The notes beneath the pieces are model-generated. The model was not told where the DNA came from. It did not search any database and saw only the letters and a program-made list of their open reading frames with translations. A stretch of DNA of 64,000 nucleotides from Neospora caninum Liverpool (taxonomy: Eukaryota; Apicomplexa; Conoidasida; Eucoccidiorida; Sarcocystidae), in the NCBI RefSeq assembly GCF_000208865.1, contig NC_018394.1, forward strand, positions 3,661,797 through 3,725,796, in the 5' to 3' direction. Positions 11,743-26,100 of this stretch are shown here, piece after piece. How positions within the stretch are numbered: the stretch's first letter is position 1; every line of letters begins with the position of its first letter. The translations under genes were made by a program, and so were the position numbers.

Positions 11743-14163
11743 AAGTTCGTTCCCCATAGGGAGGGGGACTCAGGGAGAACAGCTGGTGAACGCACCACTT
11801 CAGCTCCGGCGGCGGAGCCAGAAGAATTGCGACGACTGTTGACAGGATTTCCAACGCAGCATTTATACTCTTATGCTTCTGGCCTCCTGCCGGGTAACTG
11901 TGCCACGGACAAAAAAGCCGCGGGCGAGTCGTCTCTGCTGCGCTGGCGGAAGCGAGCTCCGGAGGCTTCAGGCCCTGAAAACGCTCGCGGATAACCGGAA
12001 GGCCCTCTCGCGAATCGCGCACCGCTAGAATAACGTTCTACAGAAGACAGCTTTGGTGGATTCACGGGTTGCTTGGGAGGGAGAGGGGGAGCGGAGCCTC
12101 TGCATCTCTTGTTGGCCCTTTGTTTCGCGAGGGCCGCGTCACGAAAAACTCAAGTTTTCTCTAGGATACACGCAGCGGTGCCACGGAAGATTTTGCGGTG
12201 CGCGGTTGTTTTGCAGTAGTGAGCTTCAATGCACATTCTCACGGACAAGCGTTTTGCGTCCGAATCCGTCAATGTCCAAGTTGCACAGCGCTCTGGAGCG
12301 CCATGTCTCTGCGTTCTGTATCTCGATGTGCTCTGCATCTGCAGGCGTGCATCTACACGCATTCAGAATGTGTCTCACCCTGTGAGTTAAGACCGTTTCA
12401 TGCACTCAAATGAATGTGTATGCATCTGCCGGTACACCGGATGCGCTCGCAGGTATAGATATGCATGTTTGGTCGATTCTACATGGACCGAGCATCTGTA
12501 AAGGGAACCCTTCGGTTGCTATGCAGTTTGTGTTCTCGTTATTTTTTTCCGGGGCTCATCCTTTAAGGGAAGCATGGATTTCTTTGCCTTTTCCCGCTGA
12601 AAGGACCTTCCACAGCCATTGGGTAATGTCAGTGGACCACAGCTTGCTGTCGCATTCACCCTCTGTTCCGTGAATATGAGGGACCGAGAAGGGCTCGGCT
12701 TTCCCCTTCCCTGTCAGGGGCCTTTTCCAGTGGGATTCTTATGAGGCATTCAGCGTGCAGATTCACTTTCCGTTTCTAGAAAACCCAATCTCTTATGTCC
12801 CTCCTCACTTCCATGTACGTGGAAGCCGGCTCCGCAGCCAAAGAACGGTACTCAAGAAGCGGTAGCCTTCTTTGTGGTCTTGCATACCTTCAAGAGGTAC
12901 AGAAGGAGAGACCTTCAGTGCGTTATGGAGGTTCCGCAGATGTGCCTGAATGCAACCGTAGGTTGCACATGACTCCGTCCCCACGTTATATAACAGCTCT
13001 GGACAACATACGAGTGAAGTCGCTCGCGAAATAGCTGCGCTCCGACACAGCGAAAAACACAGAGATGTTGCTTGCATTACCGCATGGTTCAGTAACAATA
13101 GTGCATGACCAGAAAGGATGGAATGCTTGCGTCATACTTTCTTAAGAATAGACGACGGCCTTGTCTACCGCGGTTTGACGAAGTGAACGCCGGAACACAA
13201 TGGTACCGGAGTGGCGGACTCTCCAGAAATACATAGAGTTTGCGACTAAGCAGGAGAGCCTTTGCTCCACTGCTTACGGACGGCCAGTACCACTGGTATT
13301 TCCTAGTCTGAGGTGTCCTCCTGCATCCACTTTCTCACTTTGCTGGGGCGGCGTGTACTAAGAAAAAGTATGTGCGGCCTTGTGTGCGGCGCTGCCTTGT
13401 GCGGAGAAACGCGTTCCTGAGACCGTGACGTCCGTCGAACGTCTCCACGGATTGAGTCAGACAAAAAACCAGCGTTTACCATCCGTCGAAGCACTCGACG
13501 GCACACTAGGGCTTCGATGCGCTGTACACGTAATTTTTGCGGAAGTGGGGCTGAGGGAAAGATTCAACTCCTCCCCCGGGTAGAGTCAAACCTTCTTCGC
13601 CCAGTCTTCAGATGCGGTGAAAGGAGAAACAAGAGAATCGGCAAGATTCTCTCCCGCAGTCTCTGTTGGACTGCACGTGGCGCTCTAGCCCACCCGACAC
13701 TCCTCGGCCAACCGGCTCTCGCTGGCTGTTTGCACACCTGGAGGGTCACCGGATGTGTCTTGTCGCATTTTAGCTCCCAAGAGCAGAGAAAAGCGAATCC
13801 TCTCTACTTTTCCACTGACTGTATAAGCAGAAGAAGTTTGTAGAAGGTTCCCTGTCCGAGGCTGGATGTTTCCATCCTCGACACACGTCTTTTCATGTTT
13901 CTGAACCCCTCTCCCCCCTCCAGCTTTCCTTGCGTGCAGGCCGCGCATGTGTACGAGGAGGACTGCGCCAACCTTGCAAAATTCTGGCCAAAGAAGCTTC
14001 GAGCCTCTTCTCCCTTGATGTTCTGTGCCACATCCCTTGTCTCCAAATTATGTCCGAGCACAAAGCATGGATTCCGTCGCGGGTTTGAGGCGCTGAGCTC
14101 GGCCCCCCCTGCTGTGCTTCCTCAGTGTGTTGCTCCGCCCGATTTTCTTTGCAAGCTGCGCGC
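11743..14163. other. Intergenic, nothing firm
   Basis: Between OPA3-like and the condensin gene. A short open stretch after an acceptor at about 13941 (reading AAHVYEEDCANLAKFW) could be a 5' exon of the downstream gene, but its phase with later exons was not established. Otherwise only short frames. Confidence 0.5.
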
Positions 14164-17100
14164 ATGTACCTTGAGCACGTTTCGGTGGACGCCGTCGAGG
14201 AAGTCCTGAGCTATTCTTGTCAAACCCGGAGTGCTAGTGGTTCTCATGGCAGCAGAATCTGGGAGAATCTGGTGAGAACTCCCGTTCACATGAACACGGG
14301 GCTCCTTTTCTCAAGAACACCGCCCCCCTTTGTCTCGTACGCATTTCCTCCGCGCGGTTTCTCCTTTCCTGCTTCTTTTCTCCACTTTCCCCGCGTTTTC
14401 TACGTTTTCTTGCCGTCCTTCCTCTCCGCCCGTCCCTTCCTGCGTTCAGTCTCTCGCGTCCGGCCTGGCGCGCACCGCCAGCCATCGTTCGGGGTCGCCG
14501 GGCCCTCCCCCGGACAAAGACACATCTGGTCTTGCCCTATGGAGTGGCGTGTCACGAGGCACGACCGTTCCTGTGGCAAAACTCCAGCAGACCTAGATTA
14601 GAGCACCCTTTCATGCGAATCAGGTTACGGGGGGACGCCGCTCGGCCCAGCGTCGAATCCGAGTCTGAGCAGGCGTGAATATACCGCTGAAACGAAAAGG
14701 CTCTCGCAAGGGGGAGCTCCGAAGGAGATTCCTTTGCCAAAGGATTCCAGAACTGGTGTTCCAGCGCCGCGTGACCAGCGGTCGAACTGTTTGGAGGGGC
14801 TCTCACGTCCACGCCCAACTGAGATGGAGAGGAGGCGACGGGTGCACAAGTGGAAGACAGCCGTGCCCGGACCACTTCATCTCACCCGCAGTTCGCAAAC
14901 GGACCAGTCGTTTACAGCGAACCGACTCTCACGTTTCCGCGCGAGAAAGCGAGCAGAACCCTGGAATCCTGGCGGGTGTCGGTAGGCCTCATGGCTTCCA
15001 TGGATTCTCTGCCTTCTCCCTTTGCTGCTCTCTCGTGCGGTAGCGACGGACCTGCGCTCGCCGACGGTGCGCCGGCACTGGCTTCGTCCGACCCCTCCTT
15101 TCCGCCACCCTCGACTCCCATCTCGAGCAGCGCAGCTCGCGCGTGGCGCGCACACGCTCTGTTTCACGCAGTCGCTTCGTGGGAGGCCATCCTCCGACTT
15201 TTCCCGAGCCACCATGAGCGCCTGGATCTTTTGCGCAAGCAACCCAAGTCCCAGGCGTCCCTCCGCACGCTCGCCCGGTTGATGCACACTCTCCCTGCCT
15301 CCGCACACCACGCTTTGTGGCTGTCTGTCGTGGGCCTCGTGAAGACGATCAACCGGACGCCCAGACCGGCCTGCGACCTGGCGCCCGACGCGCGTCGCGG
15401 AGACGGTCTCTCGGGGCAGCCGGCGCCTCCGCGAGTTCCCGCGGGAGGCGGAGACGCCCACGAGGGAGACTGGACGGACACCTGGAAGGCCGACGGCACG
15501 AATGGTTGGGCGGCTGGGGAAGAGCTGAGGCCGCGACCTGTCAGCCGGGAGGAAGAGAACGCGAACCCAGAGGCCGTTCTTCTAAGGCGCTTCTCCGTGC
15601 TAGCCTTGTTTCTGGGGGCCTTTGTAGACCACCAAACTGCCGTCAGTCAGAGAAAGCGACGGCTGCAGCATGGGCAAAGAGGAGCGTCCGGTCTTCCCCG
15701 CTCCGCTGAAGGATGCAGGGAGGCTCCGGGGAACGACAACGAACTTGAAAGTGCTCCATCGCTTCCCGAACAAGATGACCGAGAGCGCAAGGGCGGAGCC
15801 GCCCTGTGCAGAGGCTCGGGGCCCGTCCGCCGCTCGCTCGAGTCCCGGAACGCAGAGGAACCTCCGGAGGCGAAGACAGCTGGTGGGTGTACGTACGCTC
15901 CACCTATGGGCGTATACGTGGTTGCGTCGTTTCTGAAAAACAATTGCTTCCGTCTGCGCCTGCCGCGAGTAACGTCCAAGACGCCCAAGGCTGAGAACGC
16001 ATGTGACCAAACGAAGGCGGAGGCGACAACCCAAGAGAACATCGGAAGTTCCACGGAGGCCGAGAGCGTCCTCGGAGGCACTGACACCGAGTGCAGCGCC
16101 ACGGGGAAAGGCCGACAGCTGTTGAGTTCGGATGCCAATGAGGTTGACGCGCAGCGAGACGACCGCGGCGCGGGGCCAGCTAGCGGGGCCGGCGGGGCGT
16201 CGCGAGGCGGCGCAACCCAGAGCAGGGCGGTGGAAGCGGCGAAAGACGCATCGACGGAGGACGTTGGCGAAGAACTGCGGCTTTTGCAGTGGCGGGTCGG
16301 GGACATCGTTGTCAAGTTGGTCGAGTTGGGATTGTTTGTCTCGGCACCAGCTGCGCAGCTCCAGGCGCAGGGCGAGGAGACACCCTCGCTTGGCAGGCAG
16401 GGGCCAAGCCCTCCTGCAGGCAGTGACGGACACGTTGCTGACGGAGCGACGCAGGACGCGGAGTCAGGGGAGATCCAGCAGCTGCCTCTTCCAGGGAGAC
16501 AGTCCTTCGTGCTCTCTGCGCTGCTCCATCAGCTTCAGCTAGTTGCCGCAGCTACGACGGAGCCAGAGGTAGGGAGACTGGCGCGAGAGACGGCTCTCCT
16601 GAAGCGGTGCCGCTCGCCCGTTCGCTTCTCCCGCTGGAGATCCCGAATCGCGTTCGTTCTCGCGAGACACAGATGCATCTCCGCGTTTGCCTCCGGTAGC
16701 ACAGAGCGAACACCCGTCAGCGAAACACCGCTGCGCTGCCGTGCGATACGCAGCGATCAACTGTAGCTGCGTGGCTGGCCCTGGCGCGTCAGGTGAACAC
16801 GCGTTTGGTCCTTCCGTCCTTGGTCGAGATCCTGCAGAATCTCACCTCTCATGTTCCTCGGTTATGCTGCGGGTGCCAAGCGTTGGCCGGTGCCGTCCTC
16901 TCGCGGCACACACTGTCGTTCCCGGCCTCTTGTTTCCCGCCTTTCGTTTCCCAGCTCTCCAGTGTGCAGGCGCTGTTTGAACTCAGCCGACTGAGGGGAC
17001 CTTTGCGCCGCGCAACGTCAGGCTTTCTGAGGATGGGGAGAAAACTTGGTGACCCGTTTGCATTCACGGCCGTTGCCGGCTTCCGTCTCTACCTTCGCGG

Positions 17101-20100
17101 GGCCGTCGATCTTTGGGCTTCCGGGAATCGTGTAGGCTCATTCGTGCAGGCGCGCGGTCGAATGTGTTTTTGGTCGAGTCGAGATCCGAGGATCTCAGGT
17201 GTGACGCGCGCAGAGTGGGGGGAATCCCCGTGGGCGCGACGTCCTTTGTTGTCGGCGAAAAAGGAAGGAAAACAGTTACGCCCTCGTTCTTGTGCACGCC
17301 CTTTTTTTCTCCTCAGGAACGGCGTCAGCGTCTCCGGAGCCTCGCGCGGTTTGCGCGGCGGCCCCACGTCGCTACCCCCCTCGAGCGTTCTCTCGCCGCC
17401 GCAGATCGAGCGAGTCCGCGACCGGGGCGAGCTGTCTCTTCGTCTTCTCGTCTGTGGAATTCGCGTCAGCCGTTTCAGGACGAGGAGCCCGGCGACGCCC
17501 GAGGACGGAGAGAAGCGCAGCGAGACGTTGTGCTCGAGAAAGTGCTCCTTCTTGTTCTTCTTCTCCTTCAGCCTCCCTTTCCCCTGCTGCAAGAAGAAGG
17601 GACGACAAGGCTCGTCGCCGCCTGGTGGGGGCGTCATCAGGCGCTCCGCCAGCTGTTCTTCAATGTAAGAACGTTCACACGTTTCCGGCGTGCAGGGTGC
17701 GGGAAAGCAGGGGGAGTGTCGCTTGTGTTCGCGCTCGGAGCGTCGCGAGACTGACGCGACGCGGCCAGATCGTGGAGCCTCTCGCAGGTGCGAGTGGGGA
17801 TGAAGCCCTCGCGATTGGAGATGGTGAATTCCAGCTTGCAGTATTTGCACTCGGGAGGTCACCGATCTCTACGGTTCAGCGAAGGCGGACACTCTCTCCG
17901 TCAGGGGCTCGGCCGCGCGTGTACCTGAAAGAGATGCCTCTGGCGAGATGCCTCGACCCTGTGTTAAGAAGGAAGAAAGGGACAAGGACGGCTACGAGGA
18001 GCTAACTTCGATGCGCTCTTTTCTGTGTACTCAGAACCTCTTAGGAGTGTTGGAGGACGAGGCCGTGCCTCTCTGGCAACTGGAGACGCTGGGGAAATTC
18101 TTCTTTCTCGCTGTGAGAGTAAGGGATCTCACCAGCTCTACGTCAATCTCTACCTGGCTGTTTCCCCTCTCAAGGCAGCTACTAATCTTCGCCTTGGTAC
18201 AACGATTGCTCCGCCAACGTGCTAATTAGATATGAGCTTTTTTCAGAGAGTTACTATTTTTATAAACACTATCTCGGCCTACATTCTGATGCGCGCGCAC
18301 TCAAGGAGAGACTTTGTTGCTGAACGCCTTGACCCACATCGGGGCAATGAAGCGAACCCATCAGATAAGGGCTGAAGCTACACTTTCTGTTACACAGTAA
18401 AAAATGGGAGTCCTCGGTTTACACGCTGAAGTGGTGTCTTCGCAAGGCGCCCTTTTCCGGTGCTCTCTGACTCCCTGTCGAAGAAAGCGTGTGACCCGCG
18501 TGCAACCTACGACTGACTCTTTGCTGGCACTTCCACGCTTGTGCATGTAACTGGAAAGGACTCGCCCTAAACGGAGGAGTCAGGCAGTAACACACCCAAG
18601 AAGGGATTTGATCATTTGTCCACATTGAAGGTGCGCCTTGAGCGGTGTTGGAAGCTTCGTAGCCCAGAACAAGCTGCGCGTGGCGACGCCGTGACTCCGC
18701 ACCCGGTTTTTGGTTGGAGACCGAAAGTTCTGTTTGTTCTGTATGGACATGGCATGCTTTTTTCCACATCGGAGAACGCTTTTTGCGTGTCGCTCTCTCG
18801 GCCCTGCGCTCAGCTCTCTCTCGCATCTCCGTCCCCCCTGACTCTCGAACTTCAGCAGCTTCTTCGAGCCTGCGCTTCTTCGCCCCTGCCGCTCGCGCAC
18901 CGCTGCCGGGTCTTCCTCGTTCCGTTCTTCCAACAGCCTGAGTTGTCGCCTCACCTCGCGTCGCCTCAGGATCCTGCAGGCTGTCGGGTGACAGCGAACG
19001 TCGTCAGTCTCGCCGATGCCTTTCTGTGGCGATCCCTGAAGGTGAGAAGAGCCGAGCGGGGGGCGAAGCAACAGACGCGCAGAGCATCGCGCGTCTGTTG
19101 CTTTTCCCGGCGGGGCAGTGTCGCTGAGAACTCGCGCACACGCCTCTACGCAACGAAACTCTTCTGTCTTGCTGTTGCTAATCTGAGGTAGCCCCCGTGC
19201 GGGCTTCATCGCGAGACCGACGCAGCTGGCCTCCAGGACATGCCCAGTCTCCTGAAGCAAGTGTGGCCGGGAGCGAGTGGCCTTGGCGCGTCTCGCGTGT
19301 CGGAAGCATCTGTGCCTTTAAAGCAACCGCGAGGCAACAAGAGAGACCCCGCATCAGAGCCTCGCTGTAGGGTTCAGGCTCTGCGCAATTGTCGCGTTCT
19401 TTCCTCGTCCGTCTCTTTTCTCCGACGCAGAGTCCAAACTGGCAAGTACGCTTCAACGCCGTCTGCCTGTGGCAAGTCCTTTCCTCCTCGCACCTGGCGC
19501 TGCAGGAGCAACATCCTGAATAGTAAGGCTGGCTGCAACTTTCGCTTTCGTCAGACTGGAACGCCGGAGAAAGGAAGAAGCAAGCGGGCGTCGCCTCGCG
19601 ATGCTTCAGATCGACACAGCGGCACAACGGGCACAAACCGTAATCCCTAAAAGTCTAGCTTCAGTTGTTTTCTGATTGGTATTGCATGCCCTGAGTACGT
19701 AAGCAAAAGGAAAGGTTAACCGCTGTTTAAACACAACAGTTGCGCCGGAGCTGCAGATGAATGCTTTAAATCTGGAGTTTATCTCCGATGACACTGCATA
19801 TAACATGCAATATTATAAACTGCAATGCACAGAATCGTTTTAATGTCACACCCGATACCCAGTATCCTCCAAGTACCTTTTCTCTCGGGATGGAGGACTG
19901 ACGGCGGGCGGGAGGTGCCAGGCTTCGCGAGAGTCGCCGCCCCTACCGTGTCTACGCGTCCTCTCTCCTGGGGAGCTCAGGACGCGTGACTTTCCCGCAG
20001 GACTCGGTCCTCACTGTGTGCACAGACACTGGAGAGGCGTGCGTCGTCGCTCGTGCGCGCGCGTGGCTATTCTTCGCATCGTTTCTGCTCGAGTTCCGCG

Positions 20101-23100
20101 TGGCAATGCTTTCCGTTCGCTCCCCGCCACTTTCCGCTTGAACTCGCTCCTCTCTGCGCGTCTTCGTTTTTTCAGCTTCATTGCCACTCTCAAGCAGACG
20201 CTCGAAGACCCGTGCCCGTCGGTTCGCCTCGCGTCTGCAGCCTTCGTGTCTTCGCTTCTTCGCCGCTGCTGCACTTCCGCCGTGCTGCCTCCCTCCTCGC
20301 AGATGCGAACCCACAGCATCTCTGAGGCTCGAGCCCCGCAGGAAGGCAGCGGTGTCTGGCTGCTGTCTCCTGCAGTCTTTTCTGCGCTCCTCGACTGTCT
20401 CCTTTCTGCAGCCGCCGACACATCTGCGCCTCTCGTTCGGGCCCAGGCAGTCCTGGCCGTCCACAGCGCCGCGCAGCCTTTCTCGCCAGCTCTGGAGCGA
20501 CTCCAGAGCCCGCCCGGAGGTCCGCGGCGAGGGCTCGAGGCGGCCACAGCGGCTGGCCACGCCGCTGCGCGCGACGCGATCCGCGATCTCGCGCCGCGAC
20601 TGAGATCGCTGCTCCACGACGCCTCGCCCTGCGTGCGACTCGCGGCTGCGATGCTCGTCGGCCCCTACACGGACGGCGCCCCCGGCGGGCAGAGACAATC
20701 GTGTGAGGGCCGGGACGGGGAGAGCGAAGCCGCGAGCCGCGGACAGGATCTGTGGCAGCTGGGAGGCCGGGGGACGGAAGGGAGAGAGGGGCGGCTGACA
20801 GGAACGCGCGTGCAAGACCAAGTGTGGGGTCGATGCACGCGCGATTTCCTCGTCGGTTTGCTGTCCGCACAGCACGCCGAACGCGTCATGGCGGTGGCCT
20901 CGCTGGCCAGGCGGCGCGCTGCGGAGCGGCGAGACGTGCGTTCGAGAGCTTCGCCTGGAGGACGCTTCGAGGCTACCGCGCGCCGCTCCGCAGAAACGGG
21001 CGCCTCTGTCAAGGGCCCAGGCGACTCGGACCTGGCCCCGTCGGCCGTGCGCTGCGCAGGCTCTGGGGGAGGCGGAGACACGCGCGGTAGGCTGGGCAAG
21101 AGAGACGCACGCAGCTGGCGAAAACACAGGTCGGCGGCGGCCTTCGCAGCCGCCACTGTGGGGACGACAGGAGAAGATGGGGCAGAAAATGCTCTCAGTC
21201 AGGCGCTGTGGAGGGCGCGCGAAGAGCGACGGTGTCTTGACTCGGTCGCCGCCGTCGCGAACGCTGCGGAGCTGCATACGGCCGGTCCCATGGTGGTGTC
21301 TCGACACCTGGCGAGACAGCTGCTTCTCCAGCTTTTTGAGGCGCCTCTCCACGAACAAGTGAGGAAGCGAAGAAGGGACGGTCGACTGTTCTCAGCGCCG
21401 TTCAGTTTCCGCCGTCACCCCGCGGAGCGGTTTTTTTTTGCCGCGCTGTGTGTTTGTCTCGGGTCGTGCCTGTTTGTCTCCTTCACCCAGGTGCCGAAAC
21501 ATCACCAGATGGCCTGCGCAGCATTTTTCTGTCTCTCTCGAAGCGCAAACCCCCCAAGACCGGGCGTCTGCGTAATGTCCTCTCTAGGACCGAGTTGGAA
21601 CGCGTCGCGTCTTCCGCATGCAGGTGCTCTCTCGCTTCGCCCAGTTTGCAGCCCCGTCGCTTCTGACCGGAAACCACTGAAATCCTCTTTCGGGCGAGGC
21701 TGATGTAAATCTCGCCGTGCCCGGTGCATGCGGTCATCTCGTGCCTTTGCGCTACTCGTGTGTGTGTGTGGGGGGGGGGGTGCGTCCTCAGGCTTTCCAG
21801 ATAAAGCGACTCTGTCAAACGCACGCCCCTCTGCTGTATGCCTTGGCGGCTCACGTGGGCGCGTGCGCGTGCGAGCCGGCTGCGCCTTGGCCTTCCCCCG
21901 GTTCTCCCCCCTCGCGGCCGATGCTCGATTCCAGCAGCGAGGAAACGAGAAGTTGCACCAGCGAGAACTGCCGAGGCCGCGTCAGCTACGTCGACAGATG
22001 CAGGCTGGGCGTGGCCCTCTTCACGCAGGTGCGCGCGGAGATTGTCGCCTACGAAGCAGCGAAAAACAGGACGGGGCTGCGCCTCGGGCGGGAGCGCCAG
22101 GCTGGCGAGACGGCGAACGCGGCGGAAAGAAGCCCAGACACAGAAGAAACGAAGAAAGCCTCGTGGTATCGAGGATCGCTGCTCGTCGAATGGCAGGCTC
22201 AGCTCACTATGAGTGCACAGCTCTTGCGGCCTCACTGCTTACGCAGGGACGAGCAGCTCTTAGAAGAACAGCCGCTGCTTCGTCGATTCCTCATCAATAG
22301 TATACAGGTAGGAACCGCGTGAATCCGTGGAGGCTCCGGCACGTTGAGGCCCTCTCCCTTTCGAGCTGAGGTCGCGAGGAGCATTCGGCTGCGGGCTCCT
22401 CGCAGAGTCGGTCCCTGTGGCGTTCCAATTGCGGGGCTTTCGAGAGCAGTCGCGCCACGCTGGTCGAGCCGTCAAGTGGCGGCGGTGTTTCTTTCCGCTT
22501 TTGGGCTCTGTCTTTTTCTCATTTCCCTTTCTGCGCCTGTCGTCGACTGCACATGCGTCCAGCGAACTGACATTCGCGAATCCCCAGATTCTTTCGTGAT
22601 GTGCTTAAGACCAAGTAAATGTGTGCAGCCCGACAAGCTCAGATCCTTCTGAAAAGGGACACAAACGCTCGCTTTCCTCTCTCTTTCCTCCGTCTCTCTC
22701 TCAGGAAGGCGACCTTCTGGCGTGCCTGCAAAACACCGCCGGTGGAGCGGTGCTTCAGTACAGCTTCTGGAACTTTTTTGTCTCCCTTCCCACCTGCGTC
22801 ACGTTCTCCACGCCGTCGAGCAGTGACGCAAACGCGCCTGCGCAGGCCCCGCCCGTGGAACAATCGTGCGGAAGCAACCTTTTCTCTTCGCTTCTCTCCG
22901 ACGCTGACGGCGTTTGGCCTTCCTTCCTCGGGTCGGACCTCGAGCCCGGCGCAGTCTCTGCTGAGAGCTCCGCAGTCCGCGCGTCTGCCACAACCCCCCA
23001 CGCGTACTCCCGCGTCCTCAAGTTGTTCGTCCAACACGTTTCTCTTTTTCTGGATGGTCGGCGCTGCGCGGCCGTCCAGGCACTCCACGCGTACACGGCG

Positions 23101-26100
23101 GCGCACACCTGTCACGCGGTCCTTACAGCTGCAGATGCAGATCCTGGATCCACAGCACACGGGATTGAAGGCGTCGATCGGAAGCTCGGCGTCCCTGCGA
23201 GTCCACCGAAAAGGACCGGGGGGGCCGAGTCGTCGCCCGACACTGGCGGCGGAGCTCTGGAGGACGGAGACGGCCGCGGGCGAGCTGGTGCGCGCTGCAA
23301 TGGGAGCAAAACGCGCCGAGCCACGGGCACGGGAGAACAGACAGAAACGCATCCAGAGGCTGCAGAAGGGACAGGACTCTCGGCAACGAGGGGAACCCGC
23401 CGGTCGAGCCCTGCGCTTCGCGAGCAGACACAGGCGGAAAGCGCGGCCAAGCAGACAGAGAGAGAGACAGAGGACAGCGGCAGCGAGGAGGGAAAGCGGC
23501 GGTGTCTCCGCCCAAGAGCCGGAAAAGGTGAGGGCAGAGGGAATCGAAGCGCCTTGCGGACTGAGAGCATGAGCGAAAGTGAAGACCCAGCAATCCCTGC
23601 GCGTCCCCGAGGCAGACGGTATCGAGGCGAGAGAGAACCTCACATGTCCAGAATCGAAGACGGCGCAGAGGGAGCGACGTTCAAGCGTCGATCGTCCACG
23701 CTGCCTAGAGGCAACGCGCGTGAAGCAAGTGATGGGGGAAAAAGCGAGTTTGTTTCCTTGGTCGCGAATCGTGCATCCTCTCGCCACGGGAGTTCCGGTG
23801 CTCAGCAACCCCCGGACGAATGGCCGACGTGTGGAGGCTCGGATTCGCCTGTGCCGACTTGGCTGCAGTCCCGGTCGGAAGCCGAAGTCGACTCGGCTCT
23901 CTTCCTTGATGTTTTCCTGCCTTTTCTTCTTCGGCAGCCTCGTCTCAGGCGGTGGTTTGCCGCGCAACTCGGCCGCCGCCTTCTGCCTCTGGTCGCAGCT
24001 CTCGAGCAGCAAAGACAGCTGCTGGAGTCAGAGGAACGCGCGGACCGGGCGGGCTTGGAAGGGGACAGTGCGGAGGACCACCTGGAGGGACGTGGGAACC
24101 CGCGCGACAAGAAGGCTCGGCGGCTCGCTGTGGAGACTGAAGACTGCGGATGGCACGTCGCGCGTCCAAGACATCGCGACGCCGCGAGGCCGGTCTCGCC
24201 AGGAAGGAGTCCAGGGAACATCTGCGATCGAGAGGGGAGACAAGACGGGGACGGGGAGGCAGTGAGGACGCTTACAAGACGCCAGAGAGTCCTGGCGCAG
24301 AAAGCCACCCGGGACCACAGGTCCGGTGAATCCGGGGAAGAGGAGGCGGAAAAGCCATGCACAGATTCGGCAAGCGGGCAGTTCGTGAGGAAGAGCCGAG
24401 GGACGCGGAGAGGAGAAGCAGATCCGGAGAGTGGCCAGGACACAGAGGCATCCGAGGTCTCCGAAGACGAGGACGAGACGAGCGAGGACGATCCTAGAGA
24501 TGAAGACTTTCAGCTTGGGTGCGCGAGAAGGTCGCGACGAGGGAAACGGCCTCGACGGGGGCACGACCGCTGGAACGCGAAGAAACTGAGGAGCGATCCG
24601 GTTTCAGAAGCACAGAGACATTCCTCGACTCTTGAACTCGCGTTCGAAAAGCACCAAGAACTTCTCTGCGTCGCGCTGAGGCAAACGCCTGTTCCAAGCT
24701 GTCTCGCATTGTCACAGCGCGGGGTTCCTGCTCACGTCGCTTCTTCAGTTTTGCCTGTATCGGGTTCACTTCCCCCGTCGCCTGGCGCCTCTATTCGTCC
24801 AGATCAGCCCTCTTTTCTGTCTCTTCCGTCGTTCGTCGCGGCACTGGAAATTGCCGCCTTGTTGCGGCATATGCCACGAGGACGTGAAATCCTCATTGGC
24901 CTCGACGAGCCGCCCAACTCTGCAAGGGATGCCTCGAGTGCCGCAAACGCAGCCGATAGCTCTCCACATTCCAAGGAATCTGCCGGGAAAACAACGCTCC
25001 AGGAGCGCTTCGACCTTTTGCCTCTTCGCGATGTTTTTCTGCATGCAAGCGTGGCCTTCCTGCGAGCTCTGCGGCGGCTTCTGAGCCGCCCCGCGTTCCA
25101 GGCTCCTGGATCGTCGAGTGCCGTTTTCTCTCTTCTCCGGGCGGGGCCTGAGCACCTGGAGCGCCCAGACGACCCCGCGACCGCAGGTGAAGGCCGGCGT
25201 GGGGCTGCGTGCTCAGACCCTCCGATGCCGCTCGAGATCTTTATGGTGGCTGCCCACCAGCCGCGCCCAGTGTCCAGGCGCGGAGAACAGCCTCTGCTCC
25301 GAGCCTTACTCGCACAGTTTCCGCGGGAGCGCCTTACCCTCCAGCGGTTCCTCTTCAAGCGCGCTCTCGATGTCTTCTGCAGTCTAGGTCAACTGGTGGC
25401 GGCGTACCCGCGTCGACACGTCCCCGCTCCAACGGTGAGTTTCTGCCTCGCAGGGCCAATCAAGCCTTTTGCCAGCGAAACTGCACGCGCCCACGTGTTT
25501 TCCTGCGTTGTCGGTCTGGCTCGAAACGCGGAGACCGGCTCCAGGCTCTCCGCAGGTGGATTTGAAGGTGTTCATGGATTCGTCGAGGTATGCGTTAACA
25601 CGCAGAGCGATATGGACGGTGGGAACGCACGGGAAAGAAAGCGGGAAAGACAAACATGCACGTCGCTGTTTGGTTTCCAAGCCTGTGGTGAATTGCCTCA
25701 GAGATTACTGAATCCCGCTCTAGTCGAGCTCAGCGGTTTGCTGGAGCCTCTCGCCAACGTCGAACCTCTTGCCGGTCAAGGCCCTCAGCAGGCAAGCGCG
25801 CTGTCGCTCTCTGTCGCCTCTGGCGTGGTCCTAGAAGCGGGCGCGGAGTTGCTCCCGACCCCCAGAGAAGAGCCACAGAGCGCTGACGCGACCGCGACAC
25901 AAGCGGCAGCATGTCGACGTGGGCACCGGCGCAGGCTTCGGGCCGGCGGCATTACCGGCGCGGTCGACGGGGCCGGCAGGCTGGACTCGCCGCAGGTGCG
26001 GCTCAAGACGATGGGCGACACGACAGTGGAACTCAAGCGGTGGAGGCGTAACATCCATATCATCCTCGAAATATACGGGTGAGCTCTCGAGGCGAGGTCC

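Noticed and set aside
19952..21358. Long minus-strand open frame (over 460 codons) opposite the condensin gene
   Set aside because: Arg/Ser/Ala-rich antisense shadow of a GC-rich coding exon; the plus strand carries the conserved condensin motifs.
21491..21717. Possible extra condensin exon starting VPKHHQMACAAF
   Set aside because: Direct joining of 21358 to 21792 keeps phase and family alignment, so this stretch is better read as intron.
22639..24012. Long minus-strand open frame opposite the condensin gene
   Set aside because: Another antisense shadow, lying over the low-complexity Glu/Arg insert; no domain.
25556..25587. Possible 32-nt condensin micro-exon (VDLKVFMDSS)
   Set aside because: It would break phase with the next exon, whereas joining 25434 to 25702 keeps it.
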